From positions 1 to 32,838 of the forward strand of contig JANWYL010000003.1 in assembly GCA_025056955.1 (NCBI GenBank): a DNA stretch of 32,838 nucleotides, given 5' to 3'. How positions within the stretch are numbered: position 1 is the first letter of the stretch; each line of letters opens with the position of its first letter. Positions 18,258 through 27,753 of this stretch are shown here, piece by piece. A program made the position numbers and the translations under genes. The notes under the pieces are model-generated. The model did no database searches. It saw only the letters and a program-made list of their open reading frames with translations, and had not been told where the DNA came from. The stretch is from Sandaracinaceae bacterium (lineage in GTDB: Bacteria; Myxococcota_A; Polyangia; Polyangiales; Sandaracinaceae).

Positions 18258-20645
18258 ATGAACAATCAGAAGGAATTCCCTCTCTCTGATGAAGGAGACG
18301 AGAGGCTTAGCCGGGCAGTCGAAGCGGTGGCTGGCCTTGATGACGATGCGGCCCTCCGAAAGATCCGAAGGAGGACGAGTTGGTTTGGGCGCATCCTCGC
18401 CATTCTTTTCGTTGGGGGGGGTGCACTGCTTGCCTTTTTCGCCTGGGAAAGGCACGTGGCCTACGAGCAAAGGTGGGACGAGTATCAGAAGGCGCGAAGA
18501 GAAGCTCAAAACGTTGAGGATTTCCTTCAAAGGATTCGCGCAATTTACCCAAAATCCACCTTTCAAGACGTGCGCATTCAGATCCTCGCAAAATTTGGCG
18601 AGTACAAGGACGTGCAGGCCTTGCCTTTGATCATTCAAGCGCTTGATGAGCCTGGTCCAGTGCGCACTCAGGCGGCCCGTTCGATTGCCCAAATCGGCTC
18701 GCCTGGTGCAGATTCGGCAAGGCCAGCGCTCCTTCGGGTCCTTGCGGAATCGAAGGATCCTGCAAACCGCGCTGCTGTGGCCTGGGCCCTTGCGGTGCTT
18801 GGAGAATCGAGCGCAGCAGATGCAATTGTTGAGGAATTCGCCGCTGGGCGCCTCCAGGGGCAACCGGGCTTCGATCCACGTGTGGTCGCTCGGGCAGTTG
18901 GCGTGGAGCGCCTTTCAAAGATGACCAAGCACAAGGAAGTGAGCGTGCGGGCCCTTGTGGCCCAAGCCCTCTCTGAGGCAGGTGGCCCAGAGGTCGTATC
19001 CCCCCTCATCGAGCTTCTTTCAGATGAAGACGATCAGGTGCGCAAGCAAGCGGCTGCGGGTTTGGGCCGAGTTGGAGACACTCGGGCAGCAAGCGCGCTT
19101 TTTGCAGCCATGCAACGCAACCCATCCATGCGCCTCCAGGTTCTCGATGCGCTCAAGCGCTCAACCAGCGCAAAGGGCCTTGCGCTGTTGCTTCGCGAAG
19201 CGAGCAGCGACGAAGCGCGGCGGGATTTGGTGGCGATGATCCGGGCAACCCACGATCCTGAAGGCGCTGAGGCCTTGGCCTCGATGTTGAGCTCCAAGGA
19301 CGAGCAGATCCGTTTTCAGGCGAGTGCAGGCCTTGCAGAACTTGGAGACAAGCGAGCACAGCCCTTTCTTCTCGAGTTTGCCAAGGGCTCGGATCTCGAT
19401 CGTGCGCGAGACGCCCTCGATCTCCTTTTTTGGGTTTCATCTCCCGAGGTGGTGCCTGCCCTTGCCCCCATGCTAAATGACGATGCCTTCATCGCAAGGA
19501 GAGCCGGCATCATCAAGGTGCTTGGCCGTTCGGGTTCTGAAGAAGCCGGGCGGTTGCTCATGCGCGAAATCGATGGAGACGACGCAGGGGCGGCAGCGAT
19601 CGCCTTGGCCGAGCTTCGCTACGAGCCTGCTTTTCAGCACTTTTTGCGGGCAGCCCCTCGGCAAAATAATACGCCATTTAACCAGCACGCCGGCTTGTGT
19701 GGGGATTTGCTTGAGCCTGATTTCAAAAAGCGCACGGCAGCCGTGCGGGGCCTTGGGCATTTCGGACGCCCTCAAGCGGCCCCAGTGCTCATGGCCATTA
19801 TCGAAGACACGCAAGACGACCTGCGCCTTCGGAGTGAGGCCGGCCTTGCGCTTGGGGCTGTGGCCGATGAGGCGATTTTGGCCAAGGTCATCGAGAAGGT
19901 GCGCGCACCGCAAGGAGACGAGGCCGCAAAGCGCTTCTACCTTGCCGCCCTTTGGCAGCGTCCAAGCAAGGCCCTGAGTTCAAAGCTTTTTGAAATCGTG
20001 GCCGATTCCTCACTTTCAGCCGATCTCCGCTTACCTGCGGCTGTGGCCCTTGGCTACGCCGCTGACCCCGCCTACGAAGAGCGCTTGGTCGAGCTCCTCA
20101 GGCAGCCACGGGTTGCAGATGGTGCTGCCCTGGCCATTGCCCTTGGCGGAAGCGAAGCGGGCGCAAAGGCCTTGCTCCAGGCCCTAAGCCAAGACAGCGA
20201 GCTCCGGACGGTGATTCAAGATCTCTTCCTCAAGCCAACCAACGACTGGCTGAGCCTCGTGACACGCACCCTTTGGGATTCAGGGCAGATCCATAGGAGG
20301 CTCATCGTTGCAGACATTCTTCATCGGGGCGAAGGCGAAAACCGATATGGCTTTGCGTGGACTGCCTTTATCGCTCGCCTCCAGGCGGGATGGAATGGGA
20401 TTGAGGGCATGAATCCAATCGAAATCCGCAAGCGGCTCTATCAAGATTTGCGAAGCGAAAACACTGCCCTTCGGCCCCTCATTGCCCGGACCCTCGCTGC
20501 GATGGGCGAAATCGGTCTCCTCCTTGCAGCCAGGGATGCAGGTGGTCCTGGCTCTGAAGAGGCGCGAGCCCTTCTTATGGAAATGAATCGCCCTCGAAGC
20601 GACGAGGAAGCCCAAAGGGCTTTGGGGGGGATTGTGGCCCGCTAA
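18258..20645 (+). CDS. Membrane-anchored HEAT-repeat protein
   Basis: TM segment ILAILFVGGGALLAFFAWE then many HEAT-like units (EVSVRALVAQALSEAGGPEVVSPLIELLSDEDDQVRKQAAAGLGRVGD...). Confidence 0.9.
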   Translation: MNNQKEFPLSDEGDERLSRAVEAVAGLDDDAALRKIRRRTSWFGRILAILFVGGGALLAFFAWERHVAYEQRWDEYQKARREAQNVEDFLQRIRAIYPKSTFQDVRIQILAKFGEYKDVQALPLIIQALDEPGPVRTQAARSIAQIGSPGADSARPALLRVLAESKDPANRAAVAWALAVLGESSAADAIVEEFAAGRLQGQPGFDPRVVARAVGVERLSKMTKHKEVSVRALVAQALSEAGGPEVVSPLIELLSDEDDQVRKQAAAGLGRVGDTRAASALFAAMQRNPSMRLQVLDALKRSTSAKGLALLLREASSDEARRDLVAMIRATHDPEGAEALASMLSSKDEQIRFQASAGLAELGDKRAQPFLLEFAKGSDLDRARDALDLLFWVSSPEVVPALAPMLNDDAFIARRAGIIKVLGRSGSEEAGRLLMREIDGDDAGAAAIALAELRYEPAFQHFLRAAPRQNNTPFNQHAGLCGDLLEPDFKKRTAAVRGLGHFGRPQAAPVLMAIIEDTQDDLRLRSEAGLALGAVADEAILAKVIEKVRAPQGDEAAKRFYLAALWQRPSKALSSKLFEIVADSSLSADLRLPAAVALGYAADPAYEERLVELLRQPRVADGAALAIALGGSEAGAKALLQALSQDSELRTVIQDLFLKPTNDWLSLVTRTLWDSGQIHRRLIVADILHRGEGENRYGFAWTAFIARLQAGWNGIEGMNPIEIRKRLYQDLRSENTALRPLIARTLAAMGEIGLLLAARDAGGPGSEEARALLMEMNRPRSDEEAQRALGGIVAR

Positions 20646-20655
20646 GGGTTTGCCC

Positions 20656-21456
20656 ATGGAGCAGCCCAAAAAAAGCCAGGCACCTGCGCTTTCAGGCGAA
20701 ATCACTTGTGGCTTTCATGCCTCGCGGGCCCTCATTGAAATTCGCCCTCAAGCGATTTGGGAGATCTTGGTTGATTCCACCCAACGCCATTTGCTCGAAG
20801 GGCTCCCCCCTCCCCTCAGGCGCTTGGCCAAAGAAACCAGCACGATTGAGCTGAGCCAAAAGGCCGGAACCAGCCTCCACGAGGGGGTTGTGATCCGAGC
20901 AGCACCGCGGCATTGGCTCAAAAGCAAAGAGCTCATCGCTTGCCTTCGATCTGGCCCAAGTCCCTCGCTCTTCGTCGCGCTCGACCGTGTGAGAAACCCT
21001 TACAACATCGGAGCAATCATCCGAAGCGCTGCCTTTTTTGGGGTCGAGGCGGTGATCCTCGGCTCGCTTGCCCCCCACACCGGCCTTTCGCCCGATGCGA
21101 TTCGAGTGGCAGAAGGAGGCGCAGAGCTTGTGCGCTTCGCAAGGACCACGGATTTGGCCGAAACCTTGAATCGTTTGCGGGACAAAGGGGCACGTGTGTG
21201 CGGCGCCGAAAGCGAAGGAGGCGGAGGAGCTGAAACAATTCCCAAAAGCACCCCTCTCGTTTTCGTTTTTGGCCACGAACGCGAAGGGCTCTCAAAACGC
21301 GTCCGCGAAACGTGCGATCTCATCGTTTCGATCCCGCGCCGCACCGCACTCGCCTCGCTGAATGTCGCCGTTGCTGCAGGCATTCTCATCCACGAGATGC
21401 GGCGCCCTCCCCTAAAAAACCAAGGGCTGCGCCAAAAGCCGGCCTCGTCGCAATAG
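20656..21456 (+). CDS. SpoU/TrmH-family RNA 2'-O-ribose methyltransferase
   Basis: LFVALDRVRNPYNIGAIIRSAAFFGVEAVIL, PLVFVFGHEREGLSKRVRETCDLIVSIPRRTALASLNVAVAAGIL: SPOUT motifs. ATG 20656 preferred. Confidence 0.95.
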   Translation: MEQPKKSQAPALSGEITCGFHASRALIEIRPQAIWEILVDSTQRHLLEGLPPPLRRLAKETSTIELSQKAGTSLHEGVVIRAAPRHWLKSKELIACLRSGPSPSLFVALDRVRNPYNIGAIIRSAAFFGVEAVILGSLAPHTGLSPDAIRVAEGGAELVRFARTTDLAETLNRLRDKGARVCGAESEGGGGAETIPKSTPLVFVFGHEREGLSKRVRETCDLIVSIPRRTALASLNVAVAAGILIHEMRRPPLKNQGLRQKPASSQ

Positions 21457-22323
21457 TCATGCGCAAAAGCGATCGAGAATCGCGCGCACCCGAAGCGCGC
21501 TTTCGCCCATCCGGAGGCCATACCAAGAGAGGTCTCTCCCAGCAACGAAGCAAACGCGCAGGCCAAAGGAGCGAAAAAAAGCTGCCTCCTTTTCGGTGAA
21601 GGGATAGGGCTCGTCAGGAAGAAGCACAAGCTCAGGCGCTCGCTCGAGCACCTCTTCGATGCGAACCCGCGGATAACGCGTGTCCCTGCCTTCGGCCTTT
21701 TTTTCGTCTGGAGGAGCCAACCCCAAGTCGGCAGCAAGGGGATAGCGCCGCTTGCGATCGCCAAAGATGTTGTGGCCGCCCGCAAGGTCCAGCATATCGG
21801 CCATGAAGGTCTCATCGTTAAAGGTCATGAGCGGGTCAAACCAAATCGGGCAAAAAACCCTAAGAGGCCTTCTGGTTTTGCGCTGGGCTTCGGCCTGAGC
21901 CAGCTCCTCCTCCATCTGCGCGATCGCTTGCGAGCTTTTGGGGTCGATCCCCAGAAGCTCAGCGATGTCGTAGACCAAGGCCCTCCCCTCCTCAATGGTT
22001 TTGGGAAAGCTCACATGCACGGGAATGCCCTTTTCTTCAAGCTTTCGGACAATCTCAGGGGTGTTTTCTTCCTGATTCGCAAACACAATGTCCGGACGCA
22101 GGGCCTCTATCGCTTCAACCTTGGCGTTTTTGGTGCCGCCCACCGTGGGCACGGCCTCGATTTGCCCCCGCGGCTCCACACAATACTCGGTGCGGCCCAC
22201 AAGCACCTCCACACCAGCAAGGAGGGCAATGGTCTCGGTTTCGCTTGGAACAATCGAAACAACGCGTTTTGGAACATGTTTCAGCTCAATGAAACGCCCA
22301 AGCGCATCGACCACAGGCCGCAT
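21457..22323 (-). CDS. BtuF-like (helical-backbone metal receptor) periplasmic-binding-protein fold protein lacking a signal peptide
   Basis: KRVVSIVPSETETIALLAGVEVLVGRTEYCVEP...VPTVGGTKNAKVEAIEALRPDIVFANQEEN...; N-terminus MRPVVDALGRFIELKHVPKR has no hydrophobic signal. Confidence 0.85.
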   Translation of the reverse strand: MRPVVDALGRFIELKHVPKRVVSIVPSETETIALLAGVEVLVGRTEYCVEPRGQIEAVPTVGGTKNAKVEAIEALRPDIVFANQEENTPEIVRKLEEKGIPVHVSFPKTIEEGRALVYDIAELLGIDPKSSQAIAQMEEELAQAEAQRKTRRPLRVFCPIWFDPLMTFNDETFMADMLDLAGGHNIFGDRKRRYPLAADLGLAPPDEKKAEGRDTRYPRVRIEEVLERAPELVLLPDEPYPFTEKEAAFFRSFGLRVCFVAGRDLSWYGLRMGESALRVRAILDRFCA

Positions 22324-22343
22324 GTTTCCTCCTTAAGGGGATC

Positions 22344-22730
22344 CTACTCGAGCGAAGCCACGTAACGCTCGTAGGCCTGTGCGTCCATCAGGTCATCAAG
22401 CCAGCTCTCAAGCCGCACAAGAAGGAGCCAGCCTTTTCCGTAAGGGTCTTCGTTCACAAATTCGGGATGTTCAAAGAGGGCTTCGTTGACCTCGACGACT
22501 TCTCCAGAAAGAGGGGCGTAGAGGTCGCTCACTGCCTTGACAGATTCGACTGTTCCAAAGCTCTTTCCTGCCTCAATCCGGCTTCCGACTTTAGGAAGAT
22601 CGACGAGGGTGATTTCTCCAAGCTGGCTTACGGCGTGAGCGGTGATCCCGATCCTTACGAGTTCACCCTCGCTTCTCGCCCATTCGTGTTCTTTCGTGTA
22701 TTTGAGGTCTTTGGGGTACTGGTTCGACAT
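22344..22730 (-). CDS. gcvH: Glycine cleavage system H protein
   Basis: LKYTKEHEWARSEGELVRIGITAHAVSQLGEITLVDLPKVG...GTVESVKAVSDLYAPLSGEVVEVN with lipoyl-Lys ESVKA. Confidence 0.97.
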   Translation of the reverse strand: MSNQYPKDLKYTKEHEWARSEGELVRIGITAHAVSQLGEITLVDLPKVGSRIEAGKSFGTVESVKAVSDLYAPLSGEVVEVNEALFEHPEFVNEDPYGKGWLLLVRLESWLDDLMDAQAYERYVASLE

Positions 22731-22775
22731 GCTTTCCTAGGTTGATCCCCAATTGGAGGAAGTCAACGTTGCTTT

Positions 22776-23975
22776 TTAAGCTTCGTCGCTTTTGCGCTTT
22801 CTACGGTAGAAGGGCTTTTGCACGATTTCGGCCTCGATCAGGCGGCCTCGGATTTCAATGCCGATGCGCGCTCCCAGCGAAGCCGAATCGGGAGGCACGT
22901 ATCCCAAGCCGATTGCTCCGCCAAGGCTTGGCGAAGGAGCACCGCTTGTGACCCTTCCAATGGCTTGACCCTTGACCTCGCTTTCGCCTGACCAGGGATA
23001 AATCGCATGGCCGTGTCTTGCGATTCCCCGACCCACCATCTTAAAGGCCACAAGCTTGCGCTCAAGGGGCTGAGTGGAAAGCCGAAGGAGGGCCTCCTTT
23101 CCGATGAAGTCCCTCTCCTTCTCCAGCTTAACGGTCCATCCAAGCCCCGCTTCGAAGGGGTGGGTGCTTTCGTCGATTTCATTCCCGTAGAGCGGATAGG
23201 CACATTCAAGGCGCAAAGTGTCGCGGGCGCCAAGGCCGCAAGGCACAAGCCCCTCGGGCTCGCCTCCGGCCAAAAGCTCATTCCATAGCCGCGCTGCATC
23301 TTCCGCATGGACAAAGAGCTCAAAACCATCTTCACCCGTGTACCCCGTGCGCCCCACAAAGGCCCGGCAGCTGGCAATGATCCCGTCGTGGCAGCCAAAC
23401 GGAGGCAAATCCAAAATGGCCTTCTCGGTTCTTGCGTGCGCAAGAACAGCAGCCGCCCGCGGGCCCTGAACGGCAAAAAGGGCCGTATCATCGGAACGAT
23501 CGGCAAAAACGAGTTCTTTTTGAGCGATCCAGCGGGAAAGCACAGCTTCAAAGTGGGCCTTGAGCTTCTGGCGGTTTGCGGCATTTACAACCACCAAAAA
23601 GCGCTCCTTTGCCCGCCGGTAGACGATGAGGTCGTCAAGGATGGTACCCCTTTCATTGCAAGCGAGGGTGTACATCGCACGCCCAACGGGCAGCTTGGAG
23701 GCATCACCAGTCAACAAGAGGTCGACGGCCTCCTCGGCTTTCGGCCCTTCGATGGTGAACTCACCCATGTGGGAGACATCGAAAATTCCAGCCCTTTCTC
23801 GCACCGCTTTGTGCTCCTCGATGATTCCGCGGTACTCAAGCGGAAGCTCCCACCCTGCGAAGGCGACCATTCGAGCCCCAAGGGCACGATGAATCTCATC
23901 GATAAAGGTCCGCTGCAAAGAAATGCGCTCCACCCTTTCACCCTGTTCTGTCTTTTTGGATTTTTCAATCCCCAA
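22776..23975 (-). CDS. gcvT: Glycine cleavage system T protein (aminomethyltransferase)
   Basis: MVAFAGWELPLEYRGIIEEHKAVRERAGIFDVSHMGEF, RTGYTGEDGFELFV, LGARDTLRLECAYPLYGNEID. Start may be the internal GTG at 23933. Confidence 0.96.
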   Translation of the reverse strand: MGIEKSKKTEQGERVERISLQRTFIDEIHRALGARMVAFAGWELPLEYRGIIEEHKAVRERAGIFDVSHMGEFTIEGPKAEEAVDLLLTGDASKLPVGRAMYTLACNERGTILDDLIVYRRAKERFLVVVNAANRQKLKAHFEAVLSRWIAQKELVFADRSDDTALFAVQGPRAAAVLAHARTEKAILDLPPFGCHDGIIASCRAFVGRTGYTGEDGFELFVHAEDAARLWNELLAGGEPEGLVPCGLGARDTLRLECAYPLYGNEIDESTHPFEAGLGWTVKLEKERDFIGKEALLRLSTQPLERKLVAFKMVGRGIARHGHAIYPWSGESEVKGQAIGRVTSGAPSPSLGGAIGLGYVPPDSASLGARIGIEIRGRLIEAEIVQKPFYRRKRKSDEA

Positions 23976-24048
23976 ATGCTTTACGCATCGCTTGGGCCAA
24001 GCTTTTCGGGCGCTTTTTCAAAACCCAAAGCGGGTTAAACTCCTCGGG

Positions 24049-27000
24049 ATGCCGAAAACGCGCCTGCGTTCGTTTTGGCTTGTTTCGATCGCTTTCGTCC
24101 AAGCCTGCTACGGAGGGGGCCTCCCGGAAGGCTGGCGCCAAACCCCTCCCGGAATTGGCCCACGCGTCGTTTGGAACTTTTACACAAAAGGCCTCCCCGA
24201 ACTCCCCCTTCCCAATGATGTGGCGACTTGGCCCGATCCGAGCTCAGCGACAGGGAGGCGCATCAATGCAAGCGAAAACGCGCTCACAAAACTTGAACGC
24301 AACCTGCGGAAGCACTTTAACCTTCTCGACGGATGGGGTACCTATTCCCCAATCACCATCCCATTTGATGGGCCGATAGATACCCAGTCTCTCCTCCGGA
24401 GACAAGGACCGGGGCGAATGCATGCCCGCGACTTCCGAGAGCATGCGATTTATCTCATCGATTTGGAAAGCGGCCTTCCAGTTCCACTTGACCTTGGAAG
24501 CGGAAGCCACCCCTACACCACCCTTCGGCAAGGTGGATTTTTTGACCACGATCCGAGGGGAGACGAGCTTAACCTCCTTTTTGAAAGCGTTGAAGAGGAT
24601 TTAAACAGAAATGGTGTTCTCGATGTGGGTGAAGACAGCGATTTCGACGGGGTTCTCGATCATCCAAATACACCAGATGGAATTCTCCGAGGCACTCCCC
24701 TCGAAGGTGTCGATCGAATGCTTTGGTTTTATGAGCGTGAAACCAACACCCTGGTTTTGCGCACCTTTGTTCCCCTTTTGCCCCGCCGAAAGTATGCTGT
24801 CGTTCTCACCGAGCGCCTGATCGGTGCAAATGGCCACCCGGTGCGTTCACCCTTTCACGTCGTGCATCACCCATCGCAGGTGTGGGAGCTTGCGCGCTTG
24901 CCTGAGATTTTCAAAGCCCATCCTGAGCTTTATGGTGATCTCGCAGAGCTTGGTTGGGACGGTGTGGCCTTCGCTTGGTCTTTTAGCACCCAGTCAACAA
25001 CCGATGAACTCGATGCGATCCGAGATGGCCTTGATGGGAAGGGCCCCTTCGCTTGGCTTGCCCAAGCGATCCCTTTTGACGCCGCTCCCCTTCCCCTCCA
25101 GGGAGGGGGGCGCTGTGGGGATCCTGGGCCAAAGGCCTTCATTGCGCCTGGAGAGCGGGTGCGCTCCATTTTGCGCCGGCTGGCTTCTTTTGGCTTTGGC
25201 CTGAGCGAACAAGCGGCCAAAGACTTTGAAAACAGCTATGCACGTCTTTCGCACGTGGTGGCCTTGGTCTTTGAGACACCTCGTTTTCTTGGCGATCCCG
25301 AGAAAGAAAACCTGGAAGAGGCCTTTGATCTCGATCTTCAAAGCGGAAGGGCGCGCTGGCAACGCGAAAGCGTGCGCATGCTGCTTCTCATCCCCACTGA
25401 GACGGCCTCGCAAAAGCAGCCCTTTCCGGTCCTGCTTTACGCGCATGGCCACACGACAAGCGCAGCTGAAGTCTTGCTTTTTGGAGGCTTTTTCCTTCAG
25501 CACGGGATGGCAGTTGCCGCAATCGATGCCCCAGGTCATGGGCTATCGCTTTCACCAGCCCTTGGCAGCTTGTTGCGTTCGCTCCTTTCGAGCGAATGCC
25601 TTGAAGGGCTCGCCCGCGCGATTCTTTTGGGCAGAGCCCCCGACCTCGATGGAGATGGCGCACCAGACAGCGGTCCCCTCTTTTGGACGGCCTACGCAGC
25701 CCACACCAGGGACTCGGTGCGCCAGTCGGCCATCGATCAGCTTACCGCCCTCCGTGTGCTTCGCGCCTTTAACGGCATCCGCCTTGCCAAGCCCCTTCAC
25801 CTTCCGCTCCCTGTGGGAAGAAGCCTCCTTGGAGCAGGCGCACCAAGCCATGTGGACTTTGATGGCGATTACAACCGCGATGGACGCCCGGATCTTGCTG
25901 GCGATTTCGATGGAAACGGTGTGCCTGATCTCGGTGGGCCGGCTGTACCTTACCGCATGGCAGGAACCTCAATGGGTGGCATCTTGAGCGCTCTCGTCGC
26001 AGGGCTTGAGCCAACCATCGATGCCACCGTGTCTTTTATCGGAGGTGGAGGGTTGGGTGATATCGCCATCCGGACGAATAACCCAGTCGTCCGAGCGGCC
26101 TTGCACCTGCGCATCATGGGCCCCTTTGTGGTCACAGAAAGGGGGGGAAATCCCCAGCAGAGTGCCTGTCGATCGGATCAGTTCTCTGTCCAAGTGGTGG
26201 GGGCCTTCCTCGGAAGGGAAGAAAAGAGCGAAATCGCCTGCGTGGATGGAGATCTGCTTGGGCCTCGGGATGTGCTCCTTGTCCGCAACCTCTCCAAAGG
26301 CCTGGTTGGGTGTGCGGGAGCAACCAAAGGTGAAGCCGGCCGATTTCGTGTAGCCATTCCCTCTGACATTGGGGACAGGTGGGTGATTGAAATCTATCGC
26401 GATGCCCTTGGAGCCGTTGATTTTAGCAATTGCAAGTTTTCTCCTTCGCTCCCTCCAGCAAGGGTGATCGATCGGTGGGAGTCAGCACTTGCGCATGAGG
26501 AATGCGAAAGGTGTTCAAGGTGGGGAAACCAACGCATGGCTCCAGATGATCCCCTTCGTTCCCCAGCTGAGGGGATGGCCCTGCGCAGACAAAGCCCGAA
26601 GCTCAGGAGGCTTTTCACCTTGGCCCAAGCAGCACTCGAGCGAGGCGACCCGATCAACTATGTTCGAAGGGTTTTTCTCGATCCCATTTCCCTCCACCCA
26701 AGAAGCCTGCTCATCATTCCAAGCGCAGGTGATCCGGATGTTCCCGTCTCGACGGCTTATTCCCTTGCGCGTGCAGCAGGGATTCTCCCCTTTTTACCTG
26801 CGGATGCACCCCCCCACCTCACACCCTACCGGGCCCCATCAACCTTCGAGGTACGCCATGGTTTTGCCTCTCCAAATGACGTGCTCATCGCTTGGCATGC
26901 GACCGAGGGAATTGCTCGATTTGGGCGTCACCCAGTTCCCGGTGCGGCTTTTTTCCTTGTTGATATCGACGATCTATCCGATGGGCGCGCTGCTTTTCGA

Positions 27001-27363
27001 ACGAGTGATGGCAAGGGAATTCCAATCAAGCAAGGAGGTGTTCAACCACCGCGGCTTTCGCCACCCCTCCGATGGTCACGGCTCTCCTCGCCCCTTTGGG
27101 ACTCAGATGGAACTTGGGTTTGGGAATACCAGCGAGGTGCACCTACCTCAGCGCTCGTCACAACCTATTTCAACCCCTATGGCGCCCATGCCCCATCCAC
27201 CCTTTTTGACCCAGATACACCCTTTGACGCCCCTGTTTACACCTTTGGCCTCATGGGGAGATATCTCTCAACAGGAGGCCGAGACATCCCCTACTTGAGC
27301 AACCCAAGCGGGCACCATTGCCTTGAGGATCTCTCTTGCCCTTTTTTTGAATCTGCCCCTTGA
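24049..27363 (+). CDS. Large lipoprotein with alpha/beta-hydrolase (lipase-like) domain and Asp-rich Ca-binding-like motifs
   Basis: Lipobox SIAFVQAC; FPFPVLLYAHGHTTSAAE, nucleophile elbow GTSMGG, candidate acid IIPSAGDPDVPVS, candidate His VRHGF; DLNRNGVLDVGEDSDFDGVLD, DLDGDGAPD, FDGDYNRDGRPDLAGDFDGNGVPD. ATG 24049 preferred over 23923. Confidence 0.85.
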   Translation: MPKTRLRSFWLVSIAFVQACYGGGLPEGWRQTPPGIGPRVVWNFYTKGLPELPLPNDVATWPDPSSATGRRINASENALTKLERNLRKHFNLLDGWGTYSPITIPFDGPIDTQSLLRRQGPGRMHARDFREHAIYLIDLESGLPVPLDLGSGSHPYTTLRQGGFFDHDPRGDELNLLFESVEEDLNRNGVLDVGEDSDFDGVLDHPNTPDGILRGTPLEGVDRMLWFYERETNTLVLRTFVPLLPRRKYAVVLTERLIGANGHPVRSPFHVVHHPSQVWELARLPEIFKAHPELYGDLAELGWDGVAFAWSFSTQSTTDELDAIRDGLDGKGPFAWLAQAIPFDAAPLPLQGGGRCGDPGPKAFIAPGERVRSILRRLASFGFGLSEQAAKDFENSYARLSHVVALVFETPRFLGDPEKENLEEAFDLDLQSGRARWQRESVRMLLLIPTETASQKQPFPVLLYAHGHTTSAAEVLLFGGFFLQHGMAVAAIDAPGHGLSLSPALGSLLRSLLSSECLEGLARAILLGRAPDLDGDGAPDSGPLFWTAYAAHTRDSVRQSAIDQLTALRVLRAFNGIRLAKPLHLPLPVGRSLLGAGAPSHVDFDGDYNRDGRPDLAGDFDGNGVPDLGGPAVPYRMAGTSMGGILSALVAGLEPTIDATVSFIGGGGLGDIAIRTNNPVVRAALHLRIMGPFVVTERGGNPQQSACRSDQFSVQVVGAFLGREEKSEIACVDGDLLGPRDVLLVRNLSKGLVGCAGATKGEAGRFRVAIPSDIGDRWVIEIYRDALGAVDFSNCKFSPSLPPARVIDRWESALAHEECERCSRWGNQRMAPDDPLRSPAEGMALRRQSPKLRRLFTLAQAALERGDPINYVRRVFLDPISLHPRSLLIIPSAGDPDVPVSTAYSLARAAGILPFLPADAPPHLTPYRAPSTFEVRHGFASPNDVLIAWHATEGIARFGRHPVPGAAFFLVDIDDLSDGRAAFRTSDGKGIPIKQGGVQPPRLSPPLRWSRLSSPLWDSDGTWVWEYQRGAPTSALVTTYFNPYGAHAPSTLFDPDTPFDAPVYTFGLMGRYLSTGGRDIPYLSNPSGHHCLEDLSCPFFESAP

Positions 27364-27371
27364 TTGTGACG

Positions 27372-27752
27372 ATGGGTGAGGAGCAAAAGGGATCAAGGGA
27401 AGAAACGCTCAAGCTTTTAAGGGAGCTAAGCCATGCCTTGGTTCAGAGGATGGCAAAGGACCCGATGATCGGCTTCTATTTTGCCCATACCGATCTTGAG
27501 CGCCTGGCAAGGCTTGAGTTTCAACACCTTGCGCGGCTTTTTGGCTTCGATATCCCTTACGAAGGGAGGCCTCTTGAAGAGGTCCACTACCCAAGGCGCA
27601 TCTTTGAGGGCCATTTCCATCGCCGCCTCGTTTTGCTGAAGGAAGTCCTTGAGGAGCTCGGCGCGCCTTCTGAGATCCGCAAGCACTGGCTCGAGATGAG
27701 CCTAAAGGAAAAAGATCGCATTGTGCACCCCCACAAGGGTGCATGTGCCTAA
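27372..27752 (+). CDS. Putative truncated-hemoglobin-like protein
   Basis: KDPMIGFYFAHTDLERLARLEFQHLARLFGFDIPYEGRPLEEVHYPRRIFEGHFHRRLVLLKEVLEELGAP follows the trHb pattern, with EEVH as candidate proximal His. Confidence 0.7.
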   Translation: MGEEQKGSREETLKLLRELSHALVQRMAKDPMIGFYFAHTDLERLARLEFQHLARLFGFDIPYEGRPLEEVHYPRRIFEGHFHRRLVLLKEVLEELGAPSEIRKHWLEMSLKEKDRIVHPHKGACA

Positions 27753-27753
27753 G

